DNA of 64,000 nt from contig NZ_AWFX01000057.1 of NCBI RefSeq assembly GCF_000463115.2, forward strand, positions 45,953 through 109,952, read 5' to 3'. Below the pieces are notes generated by a model that did no database searches, had not been told where the DNA came from, and saw only the letters and a list, made by a program, of their open reading frames with translations. Positions 9,276-21,399 of this stretch are shown here, piece by piece (the stretch's first letter is position 1; the number at the start of each line of letters is the position of its first letter). This DNA is from Franconibacter helveticus LMG 23732 (GTDB lineage: Bacteria; Pseudomonadota; Gammaproteobacteria; Enterobacterales; Enterobacteriaceae). The position numbers were made by a program, and so were the translations under genes.

Positions 9276-9639
9276 TCCCGTCACGCTTCAGCTTTTCATC
9301 AAACACCCTCGCCGTTGCGGAGCATCTTTAAACCTGCCGGGGTCGGGCGAGTGCGATCTTTTCAAAGTTTTCCCACGCGCCTCGCGCAACGTTTTCCTGA
9401 GAAAGCGGTTACATTCACACTCTGTTCGTTTACCGCCCACCTTTTTTAACATATTCGGAACAATACCCACTTTACGGGATACACTCCTGCCATACTCTGT
9501 TTCGCGTCGTGACCGGTCTGACACTATTTTCCACTGCGGCGATTCATTGAGAAAGTAAATATATGAAGCCTGTCGCGGTTAACCCACTCTGAACAACCCT
9601 ACAATTTATGGCAGTAAAATATGGCTAAGGAGCAGTGAT
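9276..9639. promoter_or_regulatory. Upstream region of pckA
   Basis: 364 bases with no convincing gene: a plus-strand open frame of about 100 codons here has no ribosome site and no recognisable product. The stretch must hold the pckA promoter. The possible CRP site at 9508-9523 is listed separately. The pckA ribosome site is AAGGAG, 8 bases before its ATG. In E. coli the much larger hslO-pckA gap is filled by yhgE. Confidence 0.5.
9508..9523 (+). promoter_or_regulatory. Possible CRP site upstream of pckA
   Basis: CGTGA-N6-TGACA resembles the CRP consensus TGTGA-N6-TCACA, with one mismatch in each half. It lies about 120 bases before the pckA start. pckA is catabolite-repressed in E. coli, which makes CRP control likely. 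The site itself is a weak match. Confidence 0.35.
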
Positions 9640-11259
9640 ATGCGTGTTAAAGGTATAACTCCCCAGGATCTCGAAGCTTATGGTATCTGTGACGCCCACG
9701 ACGTGGTCTATAACCCCGATTACGATACGCTGTATAAGGAAGAGCTGGCGCCTGGCCTGGAAGGCTATGAGCGCGGCATCCTGACGAATCTCGGCGCCGT
9801 TGCCGTCGACACAGGCATCTTCACGGGCCGTTCGCCAAAAGATAAATATATCGTCCGTGACGAAACTACCCGAGATACGCTCTGGTGGGCAGATAACGGC
9901 AAGGGCAAAAACGATAACAAGCCCCTTTCGCCTGAAACCTGGCAACAGTTAAAGCATCTCGTGACCCGCCAACTCTCCGGCAAGCGCCTCTTTATCATCG
10001 ACGCCTTCTGCGGCGCAAACGCCGATACCCGCCTTTCGGTGCGCTTTATTACCGAAGTCGCCTGGCAGGCGCATTTCGTCAAAAACATGTTTATCCGCCC
10101 TGATGAAGAAGAGCTGGAAAACTTTACCCCGGACTTCGTGGTCATGAACGGCGCGAAATGCACTAACCCGGACTGGCAGCAACAGGGGCTGAACTCCGAA
10201 AACTTTATCGCTTTCAACCTGACCGAGCGCATACAGTTGATTGGCGGCACCTGGTACGGCGGCGAGATGAAAAAAGGGATGTTCTCGGTGATGAACTACC
10301 TGCTGCCGCTAAGAGGCATCGCCTCTATGCACTGCTCGGCGAACGTGGGCGAAAAAGGCGATGTGGCGGTCTTTTTCGGCCTTTCCGGCACCGGTAAAAC
10401 CACCCTTTCCACCGATCCGAAACGCCGCCTGATTGGCGATGACGAGCATGGATGGGATGATGACGGCGTCTTTAATTTCGAAGGCGGCTGCTACGCCAAA
10501 ACTATTCGCCTTTCTGAAGAGGCGGAGCCGGACATTTATCACGCTATTCGCCGCGACGCGCTGCTGGAAAACGTCACCGTGCGCGACGACGGAAGCATTG
10601 ATTTCGACGATGCGTCGAAAACGGAAAACACCCGCGTCTCCTACCCCATCTATCACATCGACAATATCGTAAAGCCGGTGTCGAAAGCGGGCCACGCCAC
10701 AAAAGTGATTTTCCTTACCGCCGATGCCTTTGGTGTGCTGCCGCCGGTTTCGCGTCTCACCGCCAGCCAGACGCAGTATCACTTTCTCTCCGGCTTTACC
10801 GCCAAGCTCGCCGGTACCGAACGGGGGGTAACCGAGCCCACGCCGACGTTCTCCGCCTGCTTCGGGGCCGCGTTTTTATCGCTGCATCCGACTCAGTACT
10901 CTGAAGTGCTGGTGAAGCGGATGCAGGCGGCAGGGGCGCAGGCGTACCTGGTTAACACAGGCTGGAACGGCGCCGGCAAGCGTATCTCCATTAAGGATAC
11001 CCGCGCTATTATCGACGCGATTCTGGACGGTTCGCTGGACGACGCGGAAACCTTCACGCTGCCGCTGTTTAATCTGGCCATCCCCACCAGCCTGCCGGGC
11101 GTGGACGAACGTATTCTTGACCCGCGCAGCACCTATGCCTCCCCTGAACAGTGGCAGGAAAAAGCGCAGCAGCTGGCGAAGCTTTTCATCGCCAACTTCG
11201 AGAAATACACCGACACGCCAGCGGGCGCGGCGCTGGTCAGCGCAGGTCCGCAACTGTAA
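9640..11259 (+). CDS. pckA: Phosphoenolpyruvate carboxykinase (ATP)
   Basis: Gluconeogenic enzyme that converts oxaloacetate and ATP to phosphoenolpyruvate, CO2 and ADP. It has 539 residues; E. coli has 540. The ATP-binding P-loop is [11 protein letters not shown] (about residue 248), followed by the kinase-2-like region [18 protein letters not shown]. The substrate region [12 protein letters not shown] is also conserved. It is transcribed alone, ending at a terminator shared with envZ, which faces it. Confidence 0.98.
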   Translation: MRVKGITPQDLEAYGICDAHDVVYNPDYDTLYKEELAPGLEGYERGILTNLGAVAVDTGIFTGRSPKDKYIVRDETTRDTLWWADNGKGKNDNKPLSPETWQQLKHLVTRQLSGKRLFIIDAFCGANADTRLSVRFITEVAWQAHFVKNMFIRPDEEELENFTPDFVVMNGAKCTNPDWQQQGLNSENFIAFNLTERIQLIGGTWYGGEMKKGMFSVMNYLLPLRGIASMHCSANVGEKGDVAVFFGLSGTGKTTLSTDPKRRLIGDDEHGWDDDGVFNFEGGCYAKTIRLSEEAEPDIYHAIRRDALLENVTVRDDGSIDFDDASKTENTRVSYPIYHIDNIVKPVSKAGHATKVIFLTADAFGVLPPVSRLTASQTQYHFLSGFTAKLAGTERGVTEPTPTFSACFGAAFLSLHPTQYSEVLVKRMQAAGAQAYLVNTGWNGAGKRISIKDTRAIIDAILDGSLDDAETFTLPLFNLAIPTSLPGVDERILDPRSTYASPEQWQEKAQQLAKLFIANFEKYTDTPAGAALVSAGPQL

Positions 11260-11311
11260 GCGCGACGCGAGGCGAAATTTACGCCTCGCGGCCAGCGTAA
11301 CGACACAAAAC

Positions 11312-11339
11312 AAAAAACCACCCGAGGGTGGTTTTTTTA
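11312..11339. terminator. Bidirectional terminator between pckA and envZ
   Basis: The inverted repeat AACCACCC/GGGTGGTT with a 2-base GA core is flanked by A-rich sequence on the left and seven T on the right, so it can end transcripts from both convergent genes. Confidence 0.9.
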
Positions 11340-11342
11340 TGT

Positions 11343-13420
<2,078 letters not shown>

Positions 13421-13850
13421 GTGTTTACTCCCAAAGGCTCAAACAGTGGTGGGCGTATTCTAAGAAACTGAGCGTCCACGGGGTGAATTAAATCTGGTAT
13501 ATATTCTAGCCTAAATTGTTACAAAGCATATTTAACAGCAGCTTATCTACACTCACCATCACACTTGTGCAGGGCGGATCAGGAAACGAAACCGGTTTTG
13601 CGCCAGCATTTGTTACGTTAAATCACTGTTATTTATAGCGAGCATCAGCTTAAGAGGTAAAAACAGGCGAAGGCATCGCGCGATTCTTAAAAACGGCAGA
13701 GCGCGGCCGGCTTCGCAGGAAATTTCCATGCTTTGCCGCGTTTCCAGGGTTCTCTTGCAGCCGTCGCGCATTTATTAATGACGACGCTTCCCTTTGCCGG
13801 AAACGCTCGTTAAGGTACGCCGATGCAAGGTTATTCTGGAAAATCCGCTG
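13421..13850. promoter_or_regulatory. ompR-greB divergent spacer
   Basis: 430 bases holding the promoters of ompR (minus) and greB (plus). An A+T-rich block at about 13490-13535, which reads TAGAAT and TATATA on the minus strand, is the likely ompR core promoter. On the minus strand a TGTGA half-site at 13559-13563 could be part of a CRP site, as CRP acts on the E. coli ompB promoter, but the other half does not match. The greB side shows only a weak ribosome site (GGAAAA). I see no gene here. Confidence 0.45.
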
Positions 13851-14324
13851 ATGAAAACGCCCTTAATCACCCGCGAAGGCTATGAAAAGCTGAAGAAAGA
13901 GCTCGATTACCTCTGGCGCGAAGAGCGCCCGGAGGTGACCAAAAAAGTGACCTGGGCGGCAAGCCTGGGCGACCGGAGCGAAAACGCCGACTACCAGTAC
14001 AACAAAAAGCGGCTGCGGGAAATCGACCGCCGGGTTCGCTATCTCACCAAATGCCTCGAGCAGCTAAAAATCGTTGATTACTCGCCGCAGCAGGAGGGAA
14101 AAGTCTTTTTCGGCGCCTGGGTGGAAGTGGAAAACGACGACGGCGACGTGAAACGCTTTCGTATCGTTGGCTATGACGAAATCTTTGGCCGCAAAGATTA
14201 CATTTCTATCGACTCCCCCATGGCCCGCGCTTTATTGAAAAAAGCGCCAGGCGATGTAGCCACCGTGCAGACGCCAGCAGGCGAAGCGACATGGTATGTG
14301 AACGAGATCGAATACGTTAAATAG
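13851..14324 (+). CDS. greB: Transcript cleavage factor GreB
   Basis: A 157-residue elongation factor that enters the RNA polymerase secondary channel and triggers cleavage of the backtracked transcript. The N-terminal coiled coil carries the catalytic acidic tip LGDRSENADYQYNKKR. The C-terminal FKBP-like domain ends GEATWYVNEIEYVK. I chose the ATG at 13851, giving MKTPLITREGYEKL as in E. coli; an open frame extends 19 codons upstream without family similarity. It lies about 115 bases upstream of tex, in the same direction as in E. coli. Confidence 0.96.
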   Translation: MKTPLITREGYEKLKKELDYLWREERPEVTKKVTWAASLGDRSENADYQYNKKRLREIDRRVRYLTKCLEQLKIVDYSPQQEGKVFFGAWVEVENDDGDVKRFRIVGYDEIFGRKDYISIDSPMARALLKKAPGDVATVQTPAGEATWYVNEIEYVK

Positions 14325-14439
14325 CTTATCGCCACAGATGTGTCCGATTCCTCCCCCCGGCGCGGCTGTGGCTGGCATTTTCTCCGTTCAATCCGTATAA
14401 CTGTGCCCTGACTTTTCGTACTCAACAGATGACATTGCC

Positions 14440-16764
14440 ATGATGAATGATTCGCTCAGCCGCATTATCGCCGGCGAACTTCAGGCCAGGACGGAACAGG
14501 TAGACGCTGCCGTTCGCCTGCTTGATGAAGGGAACACCGTGCCGTTTATCGCACGTTATCGTAAGGAAGTGACGGGCGGCCTGGACGATACGCAGCTCCG
14601 CCAGCTCGAAACGCGCCTGGGCTACCTGCGTGAACTGGAAGAGCGCCGCCAGGCGATTCTGAAATCGATTGCCGAACAGGGCAAGCTCACCGACGACCTC
14701 TCTGCCGCCATTAACGGCACGCTCAGCAAGACCGAGCTTGAAGATCTCTATCTGCCGTACAAGCCTAAGCGCCGCACCCGCGGGCAAATCGCTATCGAGG
14801 CGGGCCTGGAGCCGCTTGCGGATCTGCTGTGGAATACGCCGTCCCATGAGCCGGAAGCGGAAGCGGCGAAATTTATCGACGCGGATAAAGGCGTTGCCGA
14901 TACCAAAGCCGCGCTGGACGGCGCGCGCTATATCCTGATGGAGCGTTTTGCAGAAGATGCGGCGCTGCTGGCGAAAGTGCGTGATTACCTCTGGAAAAAC
15001 GCGCATCTGGTCGCCACCGTGGTGCCAGGCAAAGAGGAAGAAGGCGCGAAGTTCCGCGATTATTTCTCTCATCATGAGCCTGTTTCCACGGTGCCTTCGC
15101 ACCGCGCGCTGGCCATGTTCCGTGGGCGTAACGAAGGGGTTTTACAGCTTTCGTTAAACGCCGACCCGCAGTTTGACGAGCCGCCGCGTGAAAGCCACTG
15201 CGAGCAGATTATTATCAACCACCTGGGGCTGCGCCTGAACAACGCCCCGGCGGACAGCTGGCGCAAAGGCGTGGTGAGCTGGACCTGGCGCATCAAGGTG
15301 CTGATGCACCTCGAAACGGAGCTGATGAGCACCGTGCGCGAGCGCGCCGAAGAGGAGGCGATTAACGTTTTCGCCCGCAACCTGCACGATCTGTTGATGG
15401 CCGCTCCGGCGGGCTTGCGCGCCACGATGGGCCTTGACCCGGGCCTGCGCACCGGCGTGAAAGTCGCAGTGGTGGACGCAACCGGCAAGCTGGTCGCCAC
15501 CGATACCATCTACCCGCATACCGGTCAGGCCGCAAAAGCCGCCGTGGTGGTTGCGGCGCTGTGTGAAAAGCACAACGTGGAGCTGGTCGCCATCGGCAAC
15601 GGCACCGCCTCGCGTGAAACGGAACGCTTTTTCCTGGACGTGCAAAAACAGTTCCCGAAAGTCACCGCGCAAAAAGTGATTGTCAGCGAAGCGGGCGCGT
15701 CGGTTTACTCCGCTTCTGAACTGGCGGCGCTGGAGTTTCCGGATCTGGATGTCTCGCTGCGCGGCGCGGTCTCCATCGCCCGCCGTCTGCAAGACCCCCT
15801 GGCGGAGCTGGTGAAGATCGACCCGAAATCTATCGGCGTGGGCCAGTACCAGCATGATGTGAGCCAGAGCCAGCTTGCCCGCAAGCTCGACGCGGTTGTG
15901 GAAGACTGCGTTAACGCCGTTGGCGTGGATCTCAACACCGCTTCGGTGCCGCTGCTGACCCGCGTGGCGGGGCTGACGCGCATGATGGCGCAAAATATCG
16001 TCGCCTGGCGCGATGAAAATGGCCAGTTCCGTAACCGTCAGCAGTTGCTGAAAGTGAGCCGTCTGGGGCCGAAAGCCTTTGAGCAGTGCGCCGGGTTCCT
16101 GCGCATCAACCACGGCGATAACCCGCTGGACGCCTCCACCGTTCACCCTGAAGCCTACCCGGTTGTGGAGCGTATTCTGGCGGCGACCGAGCAGTCGCTT
16201 CGCGACCTGATGGGCAACAGCAGCGCGCTGCGAAACGTGAAAGCGGTGGATTTCACCGACGAGCGTTTCGGCGTGCCGACCGTGACCGACATCATCAAAG
16301 AGCTGGAAAAACCGGGCCGCGACCCGCGCCCGGAATTCAAAACCGCGCAGTTTGCAGAAGGCGTGGAGACAATGAACGATCTTCAGCCCGGCATGGTGCT
16401 GGAAGGCGCGGTTACCAACGTGACTAACTTCGGTGCGTTTGTCGATATCGGCGTGCATCAGGATGGACTAGTGCATATCTCTTCGCTTTCCGACAAGTTT
16501 GTGGACGATCCGCATAAAGTGGTGAAAGCAGGCGATATCGTGAAGGTGAAAGTGCTGGAAGTAGACCTGCAACGTAAACGCATCGCGCTGACCATGCGTC
16601 TGGATGAACAGCCGGGCGAAGGCAATGCCCGGCGCGGCGGCGGCAACAGCCGTGAGCAAAATGGCCGTCCGGCGCAAAACCGCAAGCCGGCGCGCGAAAG
16701 CGCCAGCAGCGGCAACAGCGCAATGAGCGACGCGCTCGCCGCCGCGTTTGGCAAGAAGCGATAA
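14440..16764 (+). CDS. tex: Tex-family RNA-binding protein (YhgF)
   Basis: A 774-residue cytoplasmic nucleic-acid-binding protein (E. coli YhgF 773) of the Tex family, related to the eukaryotic Spt6 core. In order it has an N-terminal helical region, a YqgF/RNase H-like domain ([20 protein letters not shown] near 330), and helix-hairpin-helix repeats ([15 protein letters not shown], around 490-570). An S1 RNA-binding domain follows ([20 protein letters not shown], around 650-720), then a basic, Gly/Asn-rich tail. Its exact role in enterobacteria is not settled; work in other bacteria links it to transcription and toxin gene expression. A terminator follows. Confidence 0.95.
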   Translation: MMNDSLSRIIAGELQARTEQVDAAVRLLDEGNTVPFIARYRKEVTGGLDDTQLRQLETRLGYLRELEERRQAILKSIAEQGKLTDDLSAAINGTLSKTELEDLYLPYKPKRRTRGQIAIEAGLEPLADLLWNTPSHEPEAEAAKFIDADKGVADTKAALDGARYILMERFAEDAALLAKVRDYLWKNAHLVATVVPGKEEEGAKFRDYFSHHEPVSTVPSHRALAMFRGRNEGVLQLSLNADPQFDEPPRESHCEQIIINHLGLRLNNAPADSWRKGVVSWTWRIKVLMHLETELMSTVRERAEEEAINVFARNLHDLLMAAPAGLRATMGLDPGLRTGVKVAVVDATGKLVATDTIYPHTGQAAKAAVVVAALCEKHNVELVAIGNGTASRETERFFLDVQKQFPKVTAQKVIVSEAGASVYSASELAALEFPDLDVSLRGAVSIARRLQDPLAELVKIDPKSIGVGQYQHDVSQSQLARKLDAVVEDCVNAVGVDLNTASVPLLTRVAGLTRMMAQNIVAWRDENGQFRNRQQLLKVSRLGPKAFEQCAGFLRINHGDNPLDASTVHPEAYPVVERILAATEQSLRDLMGNSSALRNVKAVDFTDERFGVPTVTDIIKELEKPGRDPRPEFKTAQFAEGVETMNDLQPGMVLEGAVTNVTNFGAFVDIGVHQDGLVHISSLSDKFVDDPHKVVKAGDIVKVKVLEVDLQRKRIALTMRLDEQPGEGNARRGGGNSREQNGRPAQNRKPARESASSGNSAMSDALAAAFGKKR

Positions 16765-16776
16765 AAGCAAACCAAC

Positions 16777-16800
16777 AAGGCCGGGCAACCGGCCTTTTTT
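16777..16800 (+). terminator. Terminator after tex
   Basis: The inverted repeat AAGGCCGG/CCGGCCTT around a GCAA tetraloop is followed by six T. Confidence 0.92.
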
Positions 16801-17290
16801 ATAATAAGCGCGTTATGCTGGCGTTAACGGGCCACTGCACTGACCCGCCGGGTATAACCAGACCTTTACAGCCAGCCAAATTAACTTGCTGTGCTGCGGC
16901 ACAGGTAAAATATCGGCTCCACCTTTGCTAAAAATGGTTGAATTACATTTCAGCACTGATTTTCCCATTCAAATAACACCGGGTACGAAAAAATAACAAT
17001 TAAACGGATCGTGTCACTCTACAATACCCTCTTTATTTTTATCTTATTGAAATGCAAGCATTAAAAATAAAGATCAATAACCTCAACGACATACCTTGCC
17101 TTTTTTGCGCCAGAACAAATAAACCGTAAATAAGCGCTTTTTCGCTTTATCGATGCGTTGAAGATAAAAACCATTATCATTATCATCCTGCCATACGAAA
17201 CGATTTCCTCTCCTGCGTGATTTCCGGCTTTATTGTCGGCGACTGGTCATGCCGAAAAGCCCGTCCGCAACTGAATGACAAGTAGGCTTT
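16801..17290 (+). promoter_or_regulatory. Upstream region of feoABC
   Basis: 490 bases, noticeably A+T-rich between about 16960 and 17180, with no credible gene. It holds the Fur box listed separately. A TTGAT half-site (minus strand, in AGATCAATAA at 17071-17080) could belong to an FNR site, since E. coli feo is FNR-activated, but I see no complete TTGAT-N4-ATCAA. The rest is unassigned. Confidence 0.5.
17169..17187. promoter_or_regulatory. Fur box upstream of feoA
   Basis: The stretch AACCATTATCATTATCATC carries two tandem ATTATC units of the Fur recognition sequence (consensus GATAATGATAATCATTATC). It lies about 105 bases before feoA, so iron-replete Fur should repress the operon. Confidence 0.8.
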
Positions 17291-17512
17291 ATGCGATTCA
17301 CTCTTAACAGCACGTGGAAGATTACTGGCTTTGCGCCGGCCATTAGCCCGGCTTACCGTCAAAAATTGCTCTCCCTTGGCATGCTGCCCGGCTCCTCCTT
17401 TAATGTGGTGCGCGTGGCGCCCCTTGGCGACCCTGTTCATATTGAAACCCGCCGCGTAAACCTGGTGCTGAGAAAAAAAGATCTGGCGCTGTTGCAGGTA
17501 GAAGCCGCCTGA
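17291..17512 (+). CDS. feoA: Ferrous iron transport protein A
   Basis: A 73-residue cytoplasmic SH3-like protein (E. coli 75) needed for FeoB-mediated Fe2+ uptake. Conserved core: [18 protein letters not shown] and [19 protein letters not shown]. The C-terminus is two residues shorter than in E. coli and lacks the terminal Ser-Cys. First gene of feoABC, 26 bases before feoB. Confidence 0.96.
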   Translation: MRFTLNSTWKITGFAPAISPAYRQKLLSLGMLPGSSFNVVRVAPLGDPVHIETRRVNLVLRKKDLALLQVEAA

Positions 17513-17538
17513 GGGCGACCCGTTATTGAGTTCACGTT

Positions 17539-19860
17539 ATGATGAAAAAATTAACTATTGGCTTAATTGGCAACCCCAATTCCGGTAAAACGACCCTGTT
17601 TAACCAGTTGACCGGCTCGCGTCAGCGCGTGGGCAACTGGGCTGGCGTGACGGTCGAGCGTAAAGAAGGGTCATTCTCCACGCTTGAACATAACGTTACG
17701 CTGGTGGATTTACCGGGCACCTACTCCCTGACCACCATCTCGTCTCAAACCTCGCTGGATGAGCAAATAGCCTGCCATTACATACTCGGCGGCGAAGCGG
17801 ATATGCTCATCAACGTGGTGGATGCCTCCAACCTTGAGCGCAATCTTTATCTGACGCTACAACTGCTGGAGCTTGGCATTCCGTGCGTGGTGGCGCTCAA
17901 CATGCTGGATATCGCCGAAAAGCAAAATATCCGTATTGATATTGACGCCCTCGCCGCCCGTCTGGGTTGCCCGGTAGTGCCGCTCGTCTCTACCCGCGCG
18001 CGCGGAATCGAAAGCCTGCGCCTGGCGGTCGATCGCCAGCAGCAAAACTTGCCGATCGAACGGGTGCGTTACCCTGCCGCGCTGCTGCGTGAAGCCGACG
18101 TGCTGGCGGCGGAAATGCCGGGCGAACTCTCGCCACAGCAGCGCCGCTGGCTGGGCCTGCAAATGCTTGAAGGCGATATTTACAGCCGCGAGTTTGCAGG
18201 CGAAGCCCGGAAGAAACTGCCCGCCGCGCAGGCGCGTCTTGCTGAAGCGCTGGACGACCCGGCGCTGGTTATCGCCGACGCCCGCTACCAGAGCATCGCC
18301 GCTATCTGCGACGCCGTCAGCAACAGCCTCACCGCCGAACCGCACCGGCTGACGGTCGCGATGGATAAAATTATTCTTAACCGCTTTCTCGGCCTGCCGG
18401 TTTTTTTACTGGTGATGTACCTGATGTTTTTGCTGGCGATTAACATTGGCGGCGCGCTGCAACCCCTATTCGATGCGGGTTCCGTCGCCTTGTTTATCCA
18501 CGGCCTGCAATGGGTAGGCTATACCTTTCATTTCCCCGGCTGGCTCACCATTTTCCTTGCCCAGGGCATTGGCGGGGGCATCAACACCGTCCTGCCTCTG
18601 GTGCCGCAGATTGGCATGATGTATCTGTTTCTCTCTTTTCTGGAGGACTCCGGCTACATGGCCCGCGCGGCTTTTGTGATGGACCGTCTGATGCAGTCGC
18701 TGGGTCTGCCGGGCAAATCTTTTGTGCCGCTGATCGTCGGTTTTGGCTGCAACGTGCCTTCTGTCATGGGCGCGCGCACGCTCGATGCGCCACGCGAAAG
18801 GTTAATGACCGTCATGATGGCGCCGTTCATGTCCTGCGGCGCGCGGCTGGCGATTTTTGCCGTTTTCGCCGCTGCCTTTTTTGGCCAGGAAGGCGCGCTG
18901 GTGGTCTTTTCGCTTTACCTGCTCGGCATCGTCATGGCTATTCTTACCGGCCTGATGCTTAAGCACACCCTGATGCGCGGCGAAGCGACACCGTTTGTGA
19001 TGGAACTGCCGGTCTATCATGTCCCGCACCTGAAAAGCCTGCTGCTGCAAACCTGGCAACGGCTAAAAGCCTTTGTCTTACGAGCGGGGAAAGTCATTGT
19101 GATCGTCAGCGTATTCATTGGCGCGCTGAACAGTTTCTCTTTCAGCGGCAAACCGGTGAATAACATCAACGACTCCGCGCTGGCCTCGGTTAGCCAGACG
19201 CTGACGCCGCTGCTGCATCCTATTGGCGTACGAAGCGATAACTGGCAAGCGACCGTCGGTTTGTTCACCGGCGCGATGGCGAAAGAGGTGGTCGTCGGCA
19301 CGCTGAATACGCTCTATACCGCAGAAAATATCCATGAAGATGCGTTCGACGCGGCGAACTTCAATCTGCCGGAAGAATTACAAGGCGCGGCGCAGGAGAC
19401 CTGGCAGAGCCTGAAAGAGACGTTCAGCCTGAGCGTGCTCGCCAACCCTATCGAAGCCAGCAAAGGCGACGGCGAAATGGCGACAGGCGCCATGGGCGTG
19501 ATGAACAGCAAATTCGGCAGCGAGGCCGCGGCTTACAGCTATCTCATTTTTGTCCTGCTCTATATCCCCTGCATTTCCGTCATGGGGGCGATAGCACGTG
19601 AATCGAGCCGCGGCTGGATGGGCTTTTCCATCCTGTGGGGGCTGAATGTGGCTTATTCCCTTGCCACGCTCTTCTACCAAAGCGTCACCTTCCACCAGCA
19701 TCCGCAATACAGCCTGATTTGCCTGCTGGCGGTGGTATTGTTCAACGCCCTGCTATTAACGGGCCTGCGCCGCGCCCGCAGCCGCGTGGATATCGCTTTG
19801 CTGGCCCGCCGCCGCACCGCCGCCGCCTGCTGCGAAAGCCCGGCGAGCGAATGTCATTAA
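17539..19860 (+). CDS. feoB: Ferrous iron transporter FeoB
   Basis: Inner-membrane Fe2+ permease of 773 residues with an N-terminal G-protein domain. G1 is GLIGNPNSGKTTLFN, followed by the G3-type DLPGTYSL and G4 NMLDIAEK. A helical guanine-nucleotide-dissociation region precedes the membrane part, which contains two Gate motifs (for example LIVGFGCNVPSVMGAR). The cytoplasmic tail ends with two adjacent Cys (ACCESPASECH), as in other enterobacterial FeoB. Two ATG codons lie in tandem; E. coli uses the equivalent of the second (17542). It is followed nine bases on by feoC, whose ribosome site overlaps the feoB stop. Confidence 0.98.
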   Translation: MMKKLTIGLIGNPNSGKTTLFNQLTGSRQRVGNWAGVTVERKEGSFSTLEHNVTLVDLPGTYSLTTISSQTSLDEQIACHYILGGEADMLINVVDASNLERNLYLTLQLLELGIPCVVALNMLDIAEKQNIRIDIDALAARLGCPVVPLVSTRARGIESLRLAVDRQQQNLPIERVRYPAALLREADVLAAEMPGELSPQQRRWLGLQMLEGDIYSREFAGEARKKLPAAQARLAEALDDPALVIADARYQSIAAICDAVSNSLTAEPHRLTVAMDKIILNRFLGLPVFLLVMYLMFLLAINIGGALQPLFDAGSVALFIHGLQWVGYTFHFPGWLTIFLAQGIGGGINTVLPLVPQIGMMYLFLSFLEDSGYMARAAFVMDRLMQSLGLPGKSFVPLIVGFGCNVPSVMGARTLDAPRERLMTVMMAPFMSCGARLAIFAVFAAAFFGQEGALVVFSLYLLGIVMAILTGLMLKHTLMRGEATPFVMELPVYHVPHLKSLLLQTWQRLKAFVLRAGKVIVIVSVFIGALNSFSFSGKPVNNINDSALASVSQTLTPLLHPIGVRSDNWQATVGLFTGAMAKEVVVGTLNTLYTAENIHEDAFDAANFNLPEELQGAAQETWQSLKETFSLSVLANPIEASKGDGEMATGAMGVMNSKFGSEAAAYSYLIFVLLYIPCISVMGAIARESSRGWMGFSILWGLNVAYSLATLFYQSVTFHQHPQYSLICLLAVVLFNALLLTGLRRARSRVDIALLARRRTAAACCESPASECH

Positions 19861-19869
19861 GGAGGCGCA

Positions 19870-20106
19870 ATGGCGAGCCTGATAACCGTACGCGATCTGC
19901 TGGCGCTACAGGGGCGAATGGAAGCGCGGCGTATCAGCGAAATGCTGTCTCTGCCGTTAGCACGCGTCGCGGCCATGCTTGAGCAGCTGGAAGTGATGGG
20001 CAAAGCGCGAAGAGTTCAGGAAGAGCCAGGCGCCTGCCTGAGCGGCAGCTGTAAAAATTGCCCGGAAGGGAAAGCCTGTCTGCGGGAGCTGTGGATGGTA
20101 AAGTAA
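19870..20106 (+). CDS. feoC: FeoC, small [Fe-S] winged-helix protein of the Feo system
   Basis: A 78-residue winged-helix protein found only in gammaproteobacterial feo operons. The N-terminal helix-turn-helix ([20 protein letters not shown]) is followed by the cysteine loop [15 protein letters not shown], which has four Cys able to bind an iron-sulfur cluster. It protects or modulates FeoB; a role as transcription regulator has been proposed but not settled. GGAGG lies directly before its ATG, overlapping the feoB stop. Confidence 0.95.
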   Translation: MASLITVRDLLALQGRMEARRISEMLSLPLARVAAMLEQLEVMGKARRVQEEPGACLSGSCKNCPEGKACLRELWMVK

Positions 20107-20122
20107 CGGAGTTAACTCTTTG

Positions 20123-20150
20123 AAAAAGGCGGGTCGCCCCGCCTTTTTTT
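20123..20150. terminator. Bidirectional terminator between feoC and the DUF1471 gene
   Basis: The inverted repeat GGCGGG/CCCGCC with a 4-base loop has five A to its left and seven T to its right. The T-run runs into the stop codon of the gene on the minus strand. Confidence 0.9.
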
Positions 20151-20424
20151 ATTTGTAGACATCCGCCGTAGCGTGGATATCCTTGCCGGTTTTCTCACCG
20201 CTGGTCACCACATAATATTTGCCGCCCAGCTCATCCGCTTTTTTCGACAGCTCTTCACGCGCATCCATCGGCGCGGTCGCGTCATCAGACACGATGGTGC
20301 CGATTTTCGTCACGTTCATCTCTTTAATTTTGTCTTTCTGAATCTCTTCCGCCGCCAGCGCGCCGAAAGAAACAGAGCCGACAAACAGGGCAGTCACTAA
20401 ACCGGTAACGATTTTCATAGCCAT
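20149..20424 (-). CDS. Small periplasmic DUF1471 (YdgH/BhsA/McbA) protein, YhcN-like
   Basis: A 91-residue exported protein with a classical signal peptide (MAMKIVTGLVTALFVGSVSF, cleavage likely after ALAA, about residue 25). The small mature domain has IKEMNVTKIGTIVSD and GGKYYVVTSGEKTGKDIHATADVYK, typical of the DUF1471 fold. Family members respond to acid, peroxide, chlorine or copper stress and affect biofilm; which of these applies here cannot be told. AAGGAG precedes two possible ATGs (20424 and 20418). This family member is not at this place in E. coli K-12, where rpnA lies between feoC and bioH. Confidence 0.85.
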   Translation of the reverse strand: MAMKIVTGLVTALFVGSVSFGALAAEEIQKDKIKEMNVTKIGTIVSDDATAPMDAREELSKKADELGGKYYVVTSGEKTGKDIHATADVYK

Positions 20425-20586
20425 AACTCTCCTTAGAAACGGTTGCTCGTTGAAGGTTGAAGTAAGAGGCGTCGGCCCGGAAAAGCGCTTTCAGGCTCCT
20501 GCAAAAGGCCCTTTTCTGAAAACATGCCGACCCGCTACGGTTAAAGTATTGCCGCTGATGAGAAAATATCCACTCCGCGACGATTT

Positions 20587-21360
20587 TCAGGAATGTTCCG
20601 CAACGAATGCCTGCAATACCTGGCAAAATTCCGCCGGGTGAGAAATAAAGGGCGCGTGCGCCGCTTTCGGGAAAATCAGCGACGCGCTTTGCGGCCAGAC
20701 TTCGTCTAACAGCGCCGCGACTTTGCGCGGCACCAGCCCATCCAGCCTGCCGTAGAGGCGTAAAAACGGCAGCGAAAGCGCGCTGAGCGGCTCGCGTAAG
20801 TCCACGGTTTTCAGGATCTCAAGCCCGCCGTCCAGCACCTGCGCCGTCGGCATCGGCTGGTCCAGCACTACGGCCTTCAGCGCGCGGGCGTCCTGGCGCG
20901 CCGTTTCGGTGCCCAGCGTTTGCAGCGCCAGGAAACGCTCCACCGTGCGCTGGAAATCTTCGCGAAGCTGCTGCTGAAAGCCCGCCAGCACGTCGGGCTT
21001 AATGCCGGGCCACTCGTCGCGCGCGCTGAAACAGGGCGACGAGGCCACCGTAATTAACGCCTGCACGCGCGCCGGGTGCGTCAGTGCTATCTGGCTCGCC
21101 ACCAGCCCGCCCAGGCTCCAGCCAAGCCAGACCGCACGCTCAGGCGCCTGGCGCAGCACGATTTCCGCCATCTCTTCAAGCGAAAGCGCGCCAAAGCCCT
21201 GGCTTCTGCCGAAGCCCGGCAGATCCACCAGATGCAGCGTGAAATGCGCGCTTAATTCCGCAGAAATGCAATGCCATACTTCAGCGTTCAGCCCCCATCC
21301 GTGCAGCAGCACAAGATGACAATTTCCCTTTCCTTTGGTCTGCCACCAGATGTCGTTCAT
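20587..21360 (-). CDS. bioH: Pimeloyl-ACP methyl ester esterase BioH
   Basis: Alpha/beta-hydrolase of 257 residues (E. coli 256). It removes the methyl group that disguises pimeloyl-ACP, ending pimelate synthesis for biotin. The nucleophile is Ser82 in GWSLGG. Asp in [13 protein letters not shown] and His in [11 protein letters not shown] complete the triad. The oxyanion-hole region is LLHGWGLN. It is divergent from gntX, with about 40 bases between the start codons, as in E. coli. Confidence 0.97.
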   Translation of the reverse strand: MNDIWWQTKGKGNCHLVLLHGWGLNAEVWHCISAELSAHFTLHLVDLPGFGRSQGFGALSLEEMAEIVLRQAPERAVWLGWSLGGLVASQIALTHPARVQALITVASSPCFSARDEWPGIKPDVLAGFQQQLREDFQRTVERFLALQTLGTETARQDARALKAVVLDQPMPTAQVLDGGLEILKTVDLREPLSALSLPFLRLYGRLDGLVPRKVAALLDEVWPQSASLIFPKAAHAPFISHPAEFCQVLQAFVAEHS

Positions 21361-21399
21361 CCGTTATGCTTCTCATGATTGATGTACAAGGAGGTCGTC

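Noticed and set aside
9241-9558. Open frames of about 100 codons between hslO and pckA
   Set aside because: They read through the hslO terminator hairpin and have no start signals.
15154-16458. A 434-codon open frame antisense to tex
   Set aside because: It is a mirror of the strongly biased G+C-rich codons of tex; no ribosome site, and its composition (rich in His, Arg and Gln) is typical of antisense frames.
16960-17100. A full FNR site ahead of feoA
   Set aside because: Only a TTGAT half-site is visible; not enough to annotate.
17183-17440. An 85-codon frame antisense to feoA
   Set aside because: It overlaps the Fur region and feoA and has no ribosome site or similarity.
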